NCBI GenBank assembly: GCA_035651715.1
Contig: DASRFD010000014.1
Location: forward strand, 9,252 to 73,251
Length of the DNA: 64,000 bases
Source: Nevskia sp035651715
GTDB taxonomy: Bacteria; Pseudomonadota; Gammaproteobacteria; Nevskiales; Nevskiaceae
Direction: 5' to 3'
This document shows, one piece after another, positions 48,753 to 58,634 of the stretch (within the stretch, counting starts at the first letter, position 1; each line of letters starts with the position of its first letter). The notes below the pieces were generated by a model. That model did no database searches. It was not told where the DNA came from and saw only the letters and a list, made by a program, of their open reading frames with translations. A program made the translations under genes and the position numbers.

Positions 48753-49925
48753 ATGGCCGCCCCCGCCGGCGAGGCGCACGGCACGCAGCTGCTGGTGGAG
48801 CTGTTCGTCATGCTCGGCGGCGCCAAGCTGCTGGCCGAGATCTTCGCCCGGCTGCGCCAGCCCACCGTGGTCGGCGAGATCCTCGCCGGCGTGCTGGTCG
48901 GGCCGCAGGTGCTCCACTGGGTGGCGCCGTCGGAAACCTCGCACGTGCTGGCCGAGCTGGGCGTGATCTTCCTGCTGTTCAATGTCGGCCTGGAGACCAA
49001 GCCGGCCGCCATCCTCAAGGTCGGAAAGATGGCGCTGCTTGTTGCCGTGCTCGGCGTGGCGCTGCCGATGCTGTGCGGCTGGGCCCTGATGATGGCCTGG
49101 GACCACGACAACATCGAGGCCCTGTTCACCGGCACCGCCATGGTCGCCACCAGCGTCGGCATCACCGCGCGCGTGCTCGGCGACATGGGCCTGCTCAACG
49201 CCACCGCCGCGCGCATCATCCTCGGCGCCGCGGTGATCGACGACATCCTCGGCCTGCTGGTGCTGGCGGCGGTATCCAGCGCCGCCAAGGGCCAGGTCGA
49301 GGTGCTGCGGATCGCTGCCACCGCCGCGCTCGCCATCGGCTTCGTCGGCGTCGTCGCCTTCCTGGGGGCGCCGGCGCTGACCCGGGCAGCGCCGCACTTC
49401 CGCAAGCTGCGCTCCAGCAACGAGACCTTCGTCGTCGCCATCCTGCTGTGCTTCGGCCTGGCCTATGCTTCCGCCACCATCGGCGTCGCCGCCATCGTCG
49501 GCGCCTTCCTCGCCGGCATGGCGCTGGCGGAGGCGGTGGAGGACAACCACGATGTGCACCAGCAGGTGCGCGGCGCCACCGAATTCCTGGTGCCGTTCTT
49601 CCTGGTCAACATCGGCATGCAGCTCGACCTCAAGGTGTTCGTCGAGCCGCAGACCCTGGCGCTGGCCCTGGTGATGACCCTGCTGGCGGTGCTGAGCAAG
49701 CTGGTCGGCTGCGGCCTCGGCGCCTGGAGCCTGGGCCTGCGCGGCGCGCTGCAGGTCGGCGTCGGCATGGTCCCGCGCGGCGAGGTCGGCATCGTCGTCG
49801 CCCAGATCGGGCTGGCGGTGGGCGTGGTCACCGAGCAGCTGTTCGGCGCGGTGCTGTTCATGGCCTGCGCCACGACCCTGATCGCGCCGCCGCTGATCCG
49901 GCCGCTGTTTGCGGCGAAAGCCTGA
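48753..49925 (+). CDS. CPA2-family cation:proton antiporter
   Basis: The 390-aa membrane protein has about 12-13 helices. LRQPTVVGEILAGVLVGP, a Gly/Asp-rich LGAAVIDDILGLLVLAAV and VPRGEVGIVVAQIG are typical of Na+/H+ or K+/H+ exchangers of the CPA2/GerN-NapA type. No cytosolic TrkA domain. It is the second such exchanger in the window and is not closely alike in sequence to the first. Confidence 0.9.
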   Translation: MAAPAGEAHGTQLLVELFVMLGGAKLLAEIFARLRQPTVVGEILAGVLVGPQVLHWVAPSETSHVLAELGVIFLLFNVGLETKPAAILKVGKMALLVAVLGVALPMLCGWALMMAWDHDNIEALFTGTAMVATSVGITARVLGDMGLLNATAARIILGAAVIDDILGLLVLAAVSSAAKGQVEVLRIAATAALAIGFVGVVAFLGAPALTRAAPHFRKLRSSNETFVVAILLCFGLAYASATIGVAAIVGAFLAGMALAEAVEDNHDVHQQVRGATEFLVPFFLVNIGMQLDLKVFVEPQTLALALVMTLLAVLSKLVGCGLGAWSLGLRGALQVGVGMVPRGEVGIVVAQIGLAVGVVTEQLFGAVLFMACATTLIAPPLIRPLFAAKA

Positions 49926-49953
49926 AGCCGCCGGGCGCAGCGCTGCGAACGCC

Positions 49954-50379
49954 TCAGTCCGCGCTGCGGATGCTTTCCACGATACGCCGCAGCTGCGCCA
50001 GGTCCGGCGCCGGAAGATCAGTCAGGGCCGGCGGCGGCTGGTCGATGATGCGACGCGCCACGGCGATCGCCTTGCGCCCTTCGGCGGTCAGCGATACCAG
50101 CTTGACGCGGCGGTCCTGGGGATGCGGGCGGCGCTCCACCAGCCCGCGCCGCTCCAGGTCGTTGACGATCACCGTCGCCGCCGGCGCGTCGGTGCCCATC
50201 TCCACGGCCAGCTCGCCCAGGGTGCGGGGCTCCTTCAGGCGCTTGAGCGCGCGCACGCGGCTGAACGGCAGGCCGGTTGCCTCGGTGACCTGGCGCCGCC
50301 AGTCGCCGCGCGAGTCCATCACCAGCGACACCAGGATCTGCCAGGCGCGCTCGGCGTCCTGCCGGGCCTTGCCGCTCAT
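49954..50379 (-). CDS. MarR-family transcriptional repressor
   Basis: The 141-aa protein has a MarR winged helix (TLGELAVEMGTDAPAATVIVNDLERRGLVERRPHPQDRRVKLVSLTAEG). It is the second gene of an operon with the MFS pump; its ATG overlaps the pump's TGA (ATGA). Two operator-like sites lie on the operon promoter, so autorepression with ligand release is likely. Confidence 0.93.
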   Translation of the reverse strand: MSGKARQDAERAWQILVSLVMDSRGDWRRQVTEATGLPFSRVRALKRLKEPRTLGELAVEMGTDAPAATVIVNDLERRGLVERRPHPQDRRVKLVSLTAEGRKAIAVARRIIDQPPPALTDLPAPDLAQLRRIVESIRSAD

Positions 50380-51809
50380 GCGGCGGGCTCCTGCAGCAGG
50401 TGGGCGATGCGCTCGACGCTGGCCTTGGCGCGCGCGCCGGTCGAGAACAGGGCGAGGCTGAGCACCAGCACGCCGCAGCCGGCGAGGATCCACCACACCA
50501 CGTGGGTTGCCGCCGGAAACGCGGCCAGGGCCTCGCCGCTCCAGGACCGGCGGCCGCCGACCAGGGAGCCGGCCAGCGCCACGCCCAGCGACACGCCGAC
50601 CTGGCGGCTGGTGGTGGCGATGGCCGAGGCCAGTCCCGCCTGGGCCCGCGGCATGCCGGACACCGCGGCGTAGGTGATCGGCGCGTTGACCATGCCGAAG
50701 CCGGCGCCGAACAGGCAGAAGATCAGCAGCAGCAGGGGCAGGGGCGTCGCCAGCGACAGGCCGGTCATCAGCAGGGTGCTGACGGTGAGCAGGGCCCCGG
50801 CGATCAGCAGCGAGGGCCGTGCGCCATGGGCGGCGACCAGCCGCCCCGACAGCGGCGACAGGATCATCACCGCCAGCGCCATCGGCAGGATGCACAGCCC
50901 GGCGTGCAGCGCGCTCAAGCCGCGCACGTCCTGCAGGTAAATGGTGCCGAGGAACAGGAAGGCGCCGAGCGCGGCGAACATGCTGACCGCGATCAGCGTG
51001 GCGCTGCTGAACGGCAGGCTGCGGAAGAAGCGCAGGTCCAGCAGCGGCTCGCGGCGGCGCCGCTCGTGCAGCACCAGCGCGGTGAACGAGGCCGCCGCCA
51101 GCAGCGCGGTGAAGGCCGCCGCGGCCCCGCCGTTGCGGGGGCCTTCGATCAGGCTCCACGCCAGCGCGGCCAGGCCGGTCAGCAGCAGCGCCTGGCCCGG
51201 CGGGTCGGGCCGGCGCGGCCGCGGCGCCCGCGATTCCGGGATATAGCGCGCGGTCAGCCACAAGGCCAGCGCGCCGATCGGCAGGTTGACCCAGAACACC
51301 GCGTGCCAGCCGAAGCCGTGTGTCAGCACGCCGCCGGCGAGCGGCCCCAGCGCCATCGAGATGCCGGCCACCGCGCCCCAGATGCCGATGGCGCGGGCCC
51401 GCTCGCCGGGGTCCGGGAACGTGTTGACCACGATCGACATCGCCACCGGGTTGAGCATCGAGCCGCCCAGCGCCTGCACCACGCGCGCCGCCACCAGCCA
51501 GCCGATGCCCGGCGCCAGGCTGCACAGCAGCGAGCCGAGGCTGAACAGCAGCATGCCGGCCTGGAACACGCGCTTGCGGCCGAAACGGTCGGCGGTGGAG
51601 CCGCCGAGGATGAGGAAGCTGGCGAGGACGATGGTGTAGGCATCGATCACCCACTGCAGGCCGGACAGCGAGGCGTCCAGCTCCTTGCGGATCGCCGGCA
51701 GTGCCACGTTGACGATGGTCGCGTCCATCGACACCACCAGCAGGCTCAGGCAGCAGGTGGCGAGAATCACCCGGCGGCGCGGCGCCGCCGCGGAAATAGT
51801 TGTATCCAT
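50376..51809 (-). CDS. DHA2-type MFS drug transporter
   Basis: The 477-aa protein carries the DHA2 signature VSMDATIVNVALPAIRKEL in TM1 and about 14 helices, with a GPLAGGVL antiporter motif. It likely exports a toxic compound sensed by MarR. The start codon (51809-51807) lies within the first operator and close to the predicted transcription start, so the transcript may be leaderless. A longer start at 51830 would overlap the -10 element. Confidence 0.9.
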   Translation of the reverse strand: MDTTISAAAPRRRVILATCCLSLLVVSMDATIVNVALPAIRKELDASLSGLQWVIDAYTIVLASFLILGGSTADRFGRKRVFQAGMLLFSLGSLLCSLAPGIGWLVAARVVQALGGSMLNPVAMSIVVNTFPDPGERARAIGIWGAVAGISMALGPLAGGVLTHGFGWHAVFWVNLPIGALALWLTARYIPESRAPRPRRPDPPGQALLLTGLAALAWSLIEGPRNGGAAAAFTALLAAASFTALVLHERRRREPLLDLRFFRSLPFSSATLIAVSMFAALGAFLFLGTIYLQDVRGLSALHAGLCILPMALAVMILSPLSGRLVAAHGARPSLLIAGALLTVSTLLMTGLSLATPLPLLLLIFCLFGAGFGMVNAPITYAAVSGMPRAQAGLASAIATTSRQVGVSLGVALAGSLVGGRRSWSGEALAAFPAATHVVWWILAGCGVLVLSLALFSTGARAKASVERIAHLLQEPAA

Positions 51810-51830
51810 ACAATGATTGTATTGATACAA
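51800..51830. promoter_or_regulatory. Two tandem MarR operator sites on the MFS-marR promoter
   Basis: TTGTAT-CC-ATACAA (51800-51813) and TTGTAT-TG-ATACAA (51817-51830) are two 14-bp palindromes with centres 17 bp apart. The flanking bases extend them into an overall near-perfect palindrome (51798-51832). They cover the -10 element and the start codon. TTGNNT-type palindromes suit a MarR dimer. Confidence 0.82.
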
Positions 51831-51845
51831 CTAAATGAAAGTCAA
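51816..51845 (-). promoter_or_regulatory. Sigma-70-like promoter of the MFS-marR operon
   Basis: Minus strand: -35 TTGACT (51845-51840), an 18-bp spacer, and -10 TACAAT (51821-51816). A start about 7 nt downstream falls at 51809, the first base of the MFS ATG. The -10 overlaps the second operator. Confidence 0.7.
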
Positions 51846-51951
51846 AGCGGCGCGGGCGGAGCTGCGCTGTTTGCCGGGGAAACGGGAATCCTCGCGCGCT
51901 TGCGGGTGGTTCTGCGCCGCCCGGCGTGGCCTGCCCGGGCCCGCCGCGGCT

Positions 51952-52734
51952 TCAGATGTCGCCGAGCAGCGCCTTGACCCGCTCGTGGTAGCTGCGCGAC
52001 AGGGTCAGCTCGGTGCCGTCCTTGAGCAGCACGCACTGGTCGGCGTTGAACAGCGGCGTCAGCTCGCGCACCCGGTCGAGGTTGACGATGGTCGAGCGGT
52101 GGATGCGCACGAAGCTCTGCGGGTCGAGCTGCTGCTCGAAGGCGTTCATCGTTTCGCGGATCAGGTGCTGCTCGCCGCCGACGTGCAGGCTCAGGTAATT
52201 GCCCTCGGCGCCGATCCAGTCGATGTCGTCGACGCTGACCACGCGGGTGCGGCCGCGGGTCTTCACCGCCACGCGCCGCAGCCAGCGCTCGCGCGGCTTG
52301 TTGAGCTGGGCCAGCAGCGCGTCCAGGCGCGGGTCCTGCGCGCCGCCGCCGTTGCGGGCGCGCAGCTGCTCGCGCGCCCGCTGCAGCGCCGCGTCGAAGC
52401 GCTCGGTGTCGAACGGCTTGAGCAGGTAATCGAGCGCGTTGACCTCGAACGCGCGCAGGGCGTGCTCGTCGTGGGCGGTGACGAACATGATCGCTGGCCG
52501 GTTGGCCGGCTCCAGCGCCGCGATCACGCCGAAGCCGTCGATCTCCGGCATCTGCACGTCGAGGAACACCAGGTCGGGCCGCAGGCTGCGGATGGTCTCG
52601 ATGGCGCTGGCGCCGTCGCCGCATTCGCCGACGATCTCGAAATCCTCGACCTGCTCGAGGTGGCGGCGCAGTCGCCGCCGCGCCGGCGGCATGTCGTCGA
52701 CGATCAGGGTGCGGATGGGGCTGGCCGGCGTCAT
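51952..52734 (-). CDS. LytTR-type response regulator
   Basis: The 260-aa protein has a receiver domain with acidic pocket DD (13-14) and phospho-acceptor D59 (VFLDVQMPEIDG), then a LytTR DNA-binding domain (about 150-258; VRIHRSTIVNLDRVRELTP). AlgR and similar regulators share the plan. It starts 3 bp after the sensor kinase stop and forms a pair with it. Direct neighbours offer no obvious target. Confidence 0.93.
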   Translation of the reverse strand: MTPASPIRTLIVDDMPPARRRLRRHLEQVEDFEIVGECGDGASAIETIRSLRPDLVFLDVQMPEIDGFGVIAALEPANRPAIMFVTAHDEHALRAFEVNALDYLLKPFDTERFDAALQRAREQLRARNGGGAQDPRLDALLAQLNKPRERWLRRVAVKTRGRTRVVSVDDIDWIGAEGNYLSLHVGGEQHLIRETMNAFEQQLDPQSFVRIHRSTIVNLDRVRELTPLFNADQCVLLKDGTELTLSRSYHERVKALLGDI

Positions 52735-52737
52735 GGA

Positions 52738-53862
52738 TCAGGCCGGCGCCGCCAGGCGCGGCTTCTCGTAGGGCAGGCACAGGCGCGCGTGGTAGCCGCC
52801 GCCCTCGGGCGAATCGATCTCCAGCGCCTGCTCGCTGCCGTACAGCTGGTTCAGGCGCTCGCGGGTGTGCGACAGGCCGATGCCGTGGCGGCGCGGCGAG
52901 GCGCCGAACAGCCCGGGGCCGTCGTCGCTGACCCACAGCCGCAGGCGGCCGTTCACGACCTGGCCGCCGACCTCGATGTGGCCGGTGGCGGCGCGGCGCG
53001 AGATGCCGTGCACCACGGCGTTCTCCACCAGCGGCTGCAGGATGAAGTTCGGCACCTGCGCGTCCAGCGCCTCCGGCTCGATGGCGTAGCGCACGTGGAG
53101 GCGGTCCTCCAGCAGCAGCTGCTGGATGTCCAGATAGCGGCGCACGAAGGCCAGCTCGTCGGCCAGCGGCACCTTGGCGGCGTCGCCGCCGGCGAAGGAC
53201 AGGCGCAGCAGGTCGCTGAGCATGGTGATCAGGCGCTCGGCCACCGCGGCGTCCTTGTAGGCGAACTCCGACACCGCGTTGAGCGTGTTGTAGAGGAAGT
53301 GCGGGTTGAGCTGCGCCTTGAGCGCGCGCACCTGGGCCTGGGCCAGCAGGCGCTCGCGCTCCTCGTAGCGCCGCACCAGGCGGATCGAGTGGACGATGGC
53401 GACGAAGGCCAGGTAGATGATCAGCAGGTAGGGCGTGGAGACGATCACGCTCTGCGTCAGGGTCCAGTGCGCCATGGCGCCGATGCGCGGGCCGAACACG
53501 GCGTGGACCGCGAGGTAGACCATCGCGTCGATCGCGGCGGCGATGAGCATGCCGCAGGCGGCATGCACCCCCAGGCTGCGCCAGCGGCGCGTGCCGATCA
53601 CCTCGAAGCGCTGCACCAGCGACAGGATCAGCGGCGACACCAGGCACCACAGCGCGGCCTGCAGCAGCGAGCCGAACAGGTCGCGGCCGACGTTGGCGCC
53701 GGCGGCGGTCTGCATGTCCTCGATCATGTCCGAGGGCAGCATCAGGCCGTAGAAGCCGAACCAGAACAGCACCACCCAGGCGGCGGTGCTCCAGCGCAGC
53801 ACGCCGCCTTCGGCGGCGTTGTCGGGTGCGGCGGCGGTGGTGCTCAAGTGGACGGCGGCCAT
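52738..53862 (-). CDS. LytS/AlgZ-type sensor histidine kinase
   Basis: The 374-aa protein has four membrane helices in its first 155 residues, then a His_kinase domain (LKAQLNPHFLYNTLNAVSEF, phospho-His) and an ATPase domain (LVENAVVHG, DDGPGL, GIGLSHTRERL). With the LytTR regulator it resembles AlgZ-AlgR, but the usual hem genes are not adjacent. Ligand unknown. The ATG at 53862 follows a GC-rich intergenic stretch. Confidence 0.92.
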   Translation of the reverse strand: MAAVHLSTTAAAPDNAAEGGVLRWSTAAWVVLFWFGFYGLMLPSDMIEDMQTAAGANVGRDLFGSLLQAALWCLVSPLILSLVQRFEVIGTRRWRSLGVHAACGMLIAAAIDAMVYLAVHAVFGPRIGAMAHWTLTQSVIVSTPYLLIIYLAFVAIVHSIRLVRRYEERERLLAQAQVRALKAQLNPHFLYNTLNAVSEFAYKDAAVAERLITMLSDLLRLSFAGGDAAKVPLADELAFVRRYLDIQQLLLEDRLHVRYAIEPEALDAQVPNFILQPLVENAVVHGISRRAATGHIEVGGQVVNGRLRLWVSDDGPGLFGASPRRHGIGLSHTRERLNQLYGSEQALEIDSPEGGGYHARLCLPYEKPRLAAPA

Positions 53863-54026
53863 CGGGCAGGTATGGCCCAGTTTAGGGCGGTTGACGCTGA
53901 TTTGACTGCTGCGGGCGCGGCGCGGACCGCCGCATTTCAAGCCTGGACCGGGCCGGCCGGCGCCGCGAGGGGGCTGGGACGGGCCGTGGCTGCGGCGTGA
54001 CGGGCCGTCGCCGGCGCGGCGGCCGG

Positions 54027-54932
54027 CTAGTCCCGCTCCGCTTCCAGGCGCTTGCGGATGGCGTCGAAGCGCTCGCGTTCGGCCTTGGACGGACGCGGAT
54101 ATTTCAGTCCCAGGCCGTCCAGGGCGCGGACGATGATGTCCGCCACCACGGCCCGCATGTAGGGCTTGTCGTCGGCCGGGATCGCGTACCACGGCGCCCA
54201 GGGGCGGGAGGTTTCGTTCAGCGCATCCTCGTAGGCGCGCATGTACTCCTTCCAGTAGCCGCGCTCGGCCACGTCGCTGGCCTCGAACTTCCAGTTCTTC
54301 TGCGGCTCCTCCAGCCGCGCCAGGAAGCGCCGGCGCTGCTCCTCCTTCGACACGTTGAGCCAGAACTTGAGGATCACCGTGCCGTTGCGCGCCAGGTGCT
54401 TCTCGTGATGGCGGATCGAGGAGTAGCGGTGCTTCCACAGCAGCTGGCGGTCCACCATGGCCGGCAGCTTCTGCCGCTCCAGGATCGAGGGGTGCACCTT
54501 CACGATCAGCACTTCCTCGTAGTAGCTGCGGTTGAACACGCCGATGCGGCCGCGCTCGGGCAGCCGCACCGCGCTGCGCCAGAGGAAGTCGTGGTCCAGC
54601 TCCTCGACGCTGGGCTGCTTGAAGGCATGCACCTGGCAGCCGGCCGGATTGATGCCCGACAGCACCGCGCGGATGGTCGAATCCTTGCCGGCCGCGTCCA
54701 TCGCCTGGAAGATCAGCAGCAGCGAGCGGTGGTCGTGGGCGTAGAGGATGTGCTGCAGGCGGTCGAGCCGCGCCGTCAGCTCGTCCAGGGCCTTCTTGTT
54801 GCCGGCCTTGTCCGGCGCGCCTCGCGGCGGCGTGGTGCGCGCCCTGGCGACCTTGAAGCCGCCGTCATAGTCCACCCGCCAGGGGCTGTCCACCGCCTTG
54901 AACAGGTTCTTGTCCGCCTTGTCCTTGGCCAT
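54027..54932 (-). CDS. ppk2: Polyphosphate kinase 2 family protein
   Basis: PPK2 transfers phosphate between polyphosphate and nucleotides. The 301-aa protein has Walker A QAMDAAGKDSTI, Walker B region GVFNRSYYEEVLIVKVHP and lid SKEEQRRRFLARLEEP. This fits the short PPK2 class that phosphorylates NMP or NDP. Substrate class is not decidable by eye. Starts 8 bp before the hemolysin-III-like gene ends, so co-transcription is likely. Confidence 0.93.
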   Translation of the reverse strand: MAKDKADKNLFKAVDSPWRVDYDGGFKVARARTTPPRGAPDKAGNKKALDELTARLDRLQHILYAHDHRSLLLIFQAMDAAGKDSTIRAVLSGINPAGCQVHAFKQPSVEELDHDFLWRSAVRLPERGRIGVFNRSYYEEVLIVKVHPSILERQKLPAMVDRQLLWKHRYSSIRHHEKHLARNGTVILKFWLNVSKEEQRRRFLARLEEPQKNWKFEASDVAERGYWKEYMRAYEDALNETSRPWAPWYAIPADDKPYMRAVVADIIVRALDGLGLKYPRPSKAERERFDAIRKRLEAERD

Positions 54933-54940
54933 GGATATTC

Positions 54941-55651
54941 CTAGTGCGGGCCGGGAATGACGTAGAACAGCACCGAGAAATAATGGAACACGCTGCCCGC
55001 CAGCACGAAGCCGTGCCAGATGGCGTGATGATAGGGCAGGCTTTGCCAAGCGTAGAAAATCACGCCGAAGCTGTAGGCGAGTCCGCCCGCCAGCAGCAGC
55101 CACAGGCCGCCGGAGTCCATGGCCAGCAGCAGCGGCCGCGCCGCCACCACGCCGCACCAGCCCATCAGCAGGTACACCGCCAGCGACAGCGCCTCGAAGC
55201 GTCCGGTGGTGAAGACCTTGAAGCCGATGCCGATCGCGGCCAGCCCCCAGGTGAAGCCGAACAGGCCCCAGCCCAGGGCGCCGTGCAGGGTCAGCAGGGT
55301 GAACGGCGTGTAGGTGCCGGCGATCAGAACATAGATCAGCGCGTGATCGATGATGCGCAGCACGCGCTTGGTCGCCGGCAGCGGGATGCTGTGGAACAGC
55401 GTGCTGGCGGTGTACATCAGCACCAGGGCGCTGCCGAAGATGGCGGCGGCGGTGATATCCCTGGCATGGCCCCAGACCGCGGCCTTGGCCACCAGGATGG
55501 TCAGGCCGGCGATCGACAGCAGCGCGCCGATGCCGTGGGTCAGGCCGTGGGCCAGCTCCTCGCCGAAGGTGTAGATGGTTTCGCGGACGGTCTCCCGCAC
55601 CTGCTCCAGCGTCGACGCCTGCTCGGGCACCGGCGCTGCGGATTCACCCAT
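54941..55651 (-). CDS. trhA: Hemolysin III/TrhA-type membrane protein
   Basis: The 236-aa seven-helix protein has the family motif EELAHGLTHGIGALL, STLFHSIP with the metal-site residues, DHALIYVLIAGTYTPF and HHAIWHGFVLAGSVFHYF. Bacterial members (YqfA/TrhA) affect membrane-energy homeostasis; the PAQR superfamily includes ceramidase-like hydrolases. Acting in the inner membrane. Downstream of nfeD. Confidence 0.93.
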   Translation of the reverse strand: MGESAAPVPEQASTLEQVRETVRETIYTFGEELAHGLTHGIGALLSIAGLTILVAKAAVWGHARDITAAAIFGSALVLMYTASTLFHSIPLPATKRVLRIIDHALIYVLIAGTYTPFTLLTLHGALGWGLFGFTWGLAAIGIGFKVFTTGRFEALSLAVYLLMGWCGVVAARPLLLAMDSGGLWLLLAGGLAYSFGVIFYAWQSLPYHHAIWHGFVLAGSVFHYFSVLFYVIPGPH

Positions 55652-55664
55652 GTCGGTGGGGCGG

Positions 55665-56111
55665 CTAATTGGCCTTCTCCACCGTCAGCGTGGCGCCGTC
55701 CACCGCCACCACCCGCACGCAGCTGCCGGCCGGCAGGTCGGGGCCGGCGATGCGCCACTGGCCGTCGTCGACGCGCATGCTGCCGACGCCGTTGACGATG
55801 GCGGCGTCCAGGGTGAAGGTGCGCCCGGCGTAGCGCCGGGCGCGGTCGTTGAGGCCGTGATCGACCACCGCGCCGCGGCGTGCGCCGCGCAGCTGGCGCC
55901 CGATCAGGATCGAGCCCACCGCGGCCAGCGCGAACAGCGCCACCTGCGGCTCCAGGCCCAGGCCCGGCAGCGGCAGCAGCACCACGCCCACCGCCAGCGC
56001 CGCCAGGCCCAGCCACAGGAAGAAGGCGCCGGGGAAGAACGCCTCCACCGCCATCAGCGCCAGGCCCGCCGCCCACCAGTGCCAGTAGAGAGGATGCATG
56101 GCTGCGCTCAC
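55665..56111 (-). CDS. NfeD-family membrane protein
   Basis: The 148-aa protein has two to three N-terminal helices and a C-terminal OB-fold (AGRTFTLDAAIVNGVGSMRVDDGQWRIAGPD), as in short NfeD proteins that partner SPFH proteins. The GTG start (56111) overlaps the SPFH TGA (GTGA), coupling the pair. Confidence 0.9.
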   Translation of the reverse strand: MSAAMHPLYWHWWAAGLALMAVEAFFPGAFFLWLGLAALAVGVVLLPLPGLGLEPQVALFALAAVGSILIGRQLRGARRGAVVDHGLNDRARRYAGRTFTLDAAIVNGVGSMRVDDGQWRIAGPDLPAGSCVRVVAVDGATLTVEKAN

Positions 56112-57061
56112 TTGCCCCTGGCGAGGGCTTCCTTGGTCAGCTCGGCGATGCCGCCGAGGGCGCCGATGACGTTGCCGGCCTCCAGCGGCATCAGCACCAG
56201 CTTCTGGTTCGGGCTGGTGGCGATCTGCCCCAGCGCCTCGACGTACTTCTGGGCGATGAAGTAGTTGAGCGCCTGCGGGCTGCCCTTGGCGATGGCCTCG
56301 GACACCACCTGGGTCGCCCTGGCCTCGGCCTCGGCCGAGCGTTCGCGCGCCTCGGCCTCGCGGAAGGCCGCTTCCTTCAGGCCCTCGGCCTCGAGGATGC
56401 GCTTCTGCTTCTCCGCCTCGGCGGCGAGAATCTCGGCCTGGCGCGCGCCCTCGGCCTTGAGGATCGCCGACTGCCGCGCGCCCTCCGCCTCCAGGATCGA
56501 GGCGCGCTTGTCGCGCTCGGCCTTCATCTGCCGCGCCATCGAGTCGATCAGGTCGGCCGGCGGGCGGATGTCCTTGATCTCGATGCGGGTGACCTTGAGG
56601 CCCCAGGGCGAGGTCGCCTGGTCCACCACCGACAGCAGGCGCGAGTTGATGTGGTCGCGCTGCGACAGCAGCTCGTCCAGGTCCATCGAGCCCATCACCG
56701 TGCGCAGGTTGGTCATGGTCAGGTTGAGGATGGCGTATTCGAGGTTCTGCACCTCATAGGCCGCCTTGGCCGCGTCCAGCACCTGGTAGAACACCACGCC
56801 GTCGACGCCGACCATGGCGTTGTCCTTGGTGATGACCTCCTGGCTCGGCACGTCCAGCACCTGCTCCATCAGCGACAGCCGCTTGCCGACGCCTTCGACG
56901 AAGGGCATCAGGAAATGCAGGCCGGGCTTGAGCGTCTTCTCGTACTTGCCGAACCGCTCCACCGTGTACTCCCGTCCCTGCGGCACGGTGACCACGGCGC
57001 GGAAGGCGAACACCACCGCCAGCCCGAACAGGATCAGTACGCCGATGCTGCCGATAGCCAT
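56108..57061 (-). CDS. SPFH/band-7 (stomatin/QmcA-like) protein
   Basis: The 317-aa protein begins with a membrane anchor (IGSIGVLILFGLAVVFAFRAVV), then the band-7 domain (VPQGREYTVERFGKYEKTLKPGLHF) and a coiled-coil Ala/Glu-rich tail (AEAEKQKRILEAEG). QmcA-like oligomers organise membrane quality control. Paired with NfeD, as usual. Confidence 0.93.
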   Translation of the reverse strand: MAIGSIGVLILFGLAVVFAFRAVVTVPQGREYTVERFGKYEKTLKPGLHFLMPFVEGVGKRLSLMEQVLDVPSQEVITKDNAMVGVDGVVFYQVLDAAKAAYEVQNLEYAILNLTMTNLRTVMGSMDLDELLSQRDHINSRLLSVVDQATSPWGLKVTRIEIKDIRPPADLIDSMARQMKAERDKRASILEAEGARQSAILKAEGARQAEILAAEAEKQKRILEAEGLKEAAFREAEARERSAEAEARATQVVSEAIAKGSPQALNYFIAQKYVEALGQIATSPNQKLVLMPLEAGNVIGALGGIAELTKEALARGK

Positions 57062-57088
57062 ATCGTTCCCTTTCTTGTTGGTCCCGGC

Positions 57089-57517
57089 TCAGGCCGGAGA
57101 AGTTTCCCCGGCGGCTTGCGCCGCCATCAGCTTGATGCGTTCCACCATGGAGTAGAAGCCGTTGCGCCGGTTCATGCTCAAGTGGCTGTCCAGGCCGAGC
57201 CGGGCGAAGGCCTCGGTCACGTCGGTGTCGAGGATCTGCCGCGGCGTGCGGTCCGAGTAGAGCAGGAGCAGCACCGCAATCAGGCCCTTGACGATGTGCG
57301 CGTCGGAATCGCCCTGGAAGCGCAGGCGCAGCGGCGGCCCCGGCTCGGTCTGCGCCGTCAGCCACACCTGGCTCATGCAGCCGCGCACCTTGTTGGCCTC
57401 GCTGCGATCGGCCTCGGGCAGCGGCGGCAGTTTGCGGCCCAGTTCGATCAGGTAGCGGTAGCGCTCCTCCCAATCGCCAAGCATTTCAAAGGTTTCGGCG
57501 AGTTCTTCCAGCTCCAT
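57089..57517 (-). CDS. SufE-family sulfur acceptor
   Basis: SufE/CsdE accept persulfide sulfur from a cysteine desulfurase. The 142-aa protein carries the catalytic Cys47 in KVRGCMSQVW and an HIVKGLIAVLLLLYSDRTP segment. No suf operon or desulfurase is adjacent, so its partner is elsewhere. Divergent from msrP across 145 bp. Confidence 0.93.
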   Translation of the reverse strand: MELEELAETFEMLGDWEERYRYLIELGRKLPPLPEADRSEANKVRGCMSQVWLTAQTEPGPPLRLRFQGDSDAHIVKGLIAVLLLLYSDRTPRQILDTDVTEAFARLGLDSHLSMNRRNGFYSMVERIKLMAAQAAGETSPA

Positions 57518-57662
57518 CTAGGGTTCCATGCGTCCTGAAATTGTGTTCCGGCGTACGGTGGCTATGTTAGCTGCGAACCGCTCCGCTATGGTGTGGTCGT
57601 AGTGCGCATCCCGCGCAAGCTGCCGGCCACCCGGGCCGGACTGTTCAGACAAGCAGGTCCGC

Positions 57663-58633
<971 letters not shown>

Positions 58634-58634
<1 letters not shown>

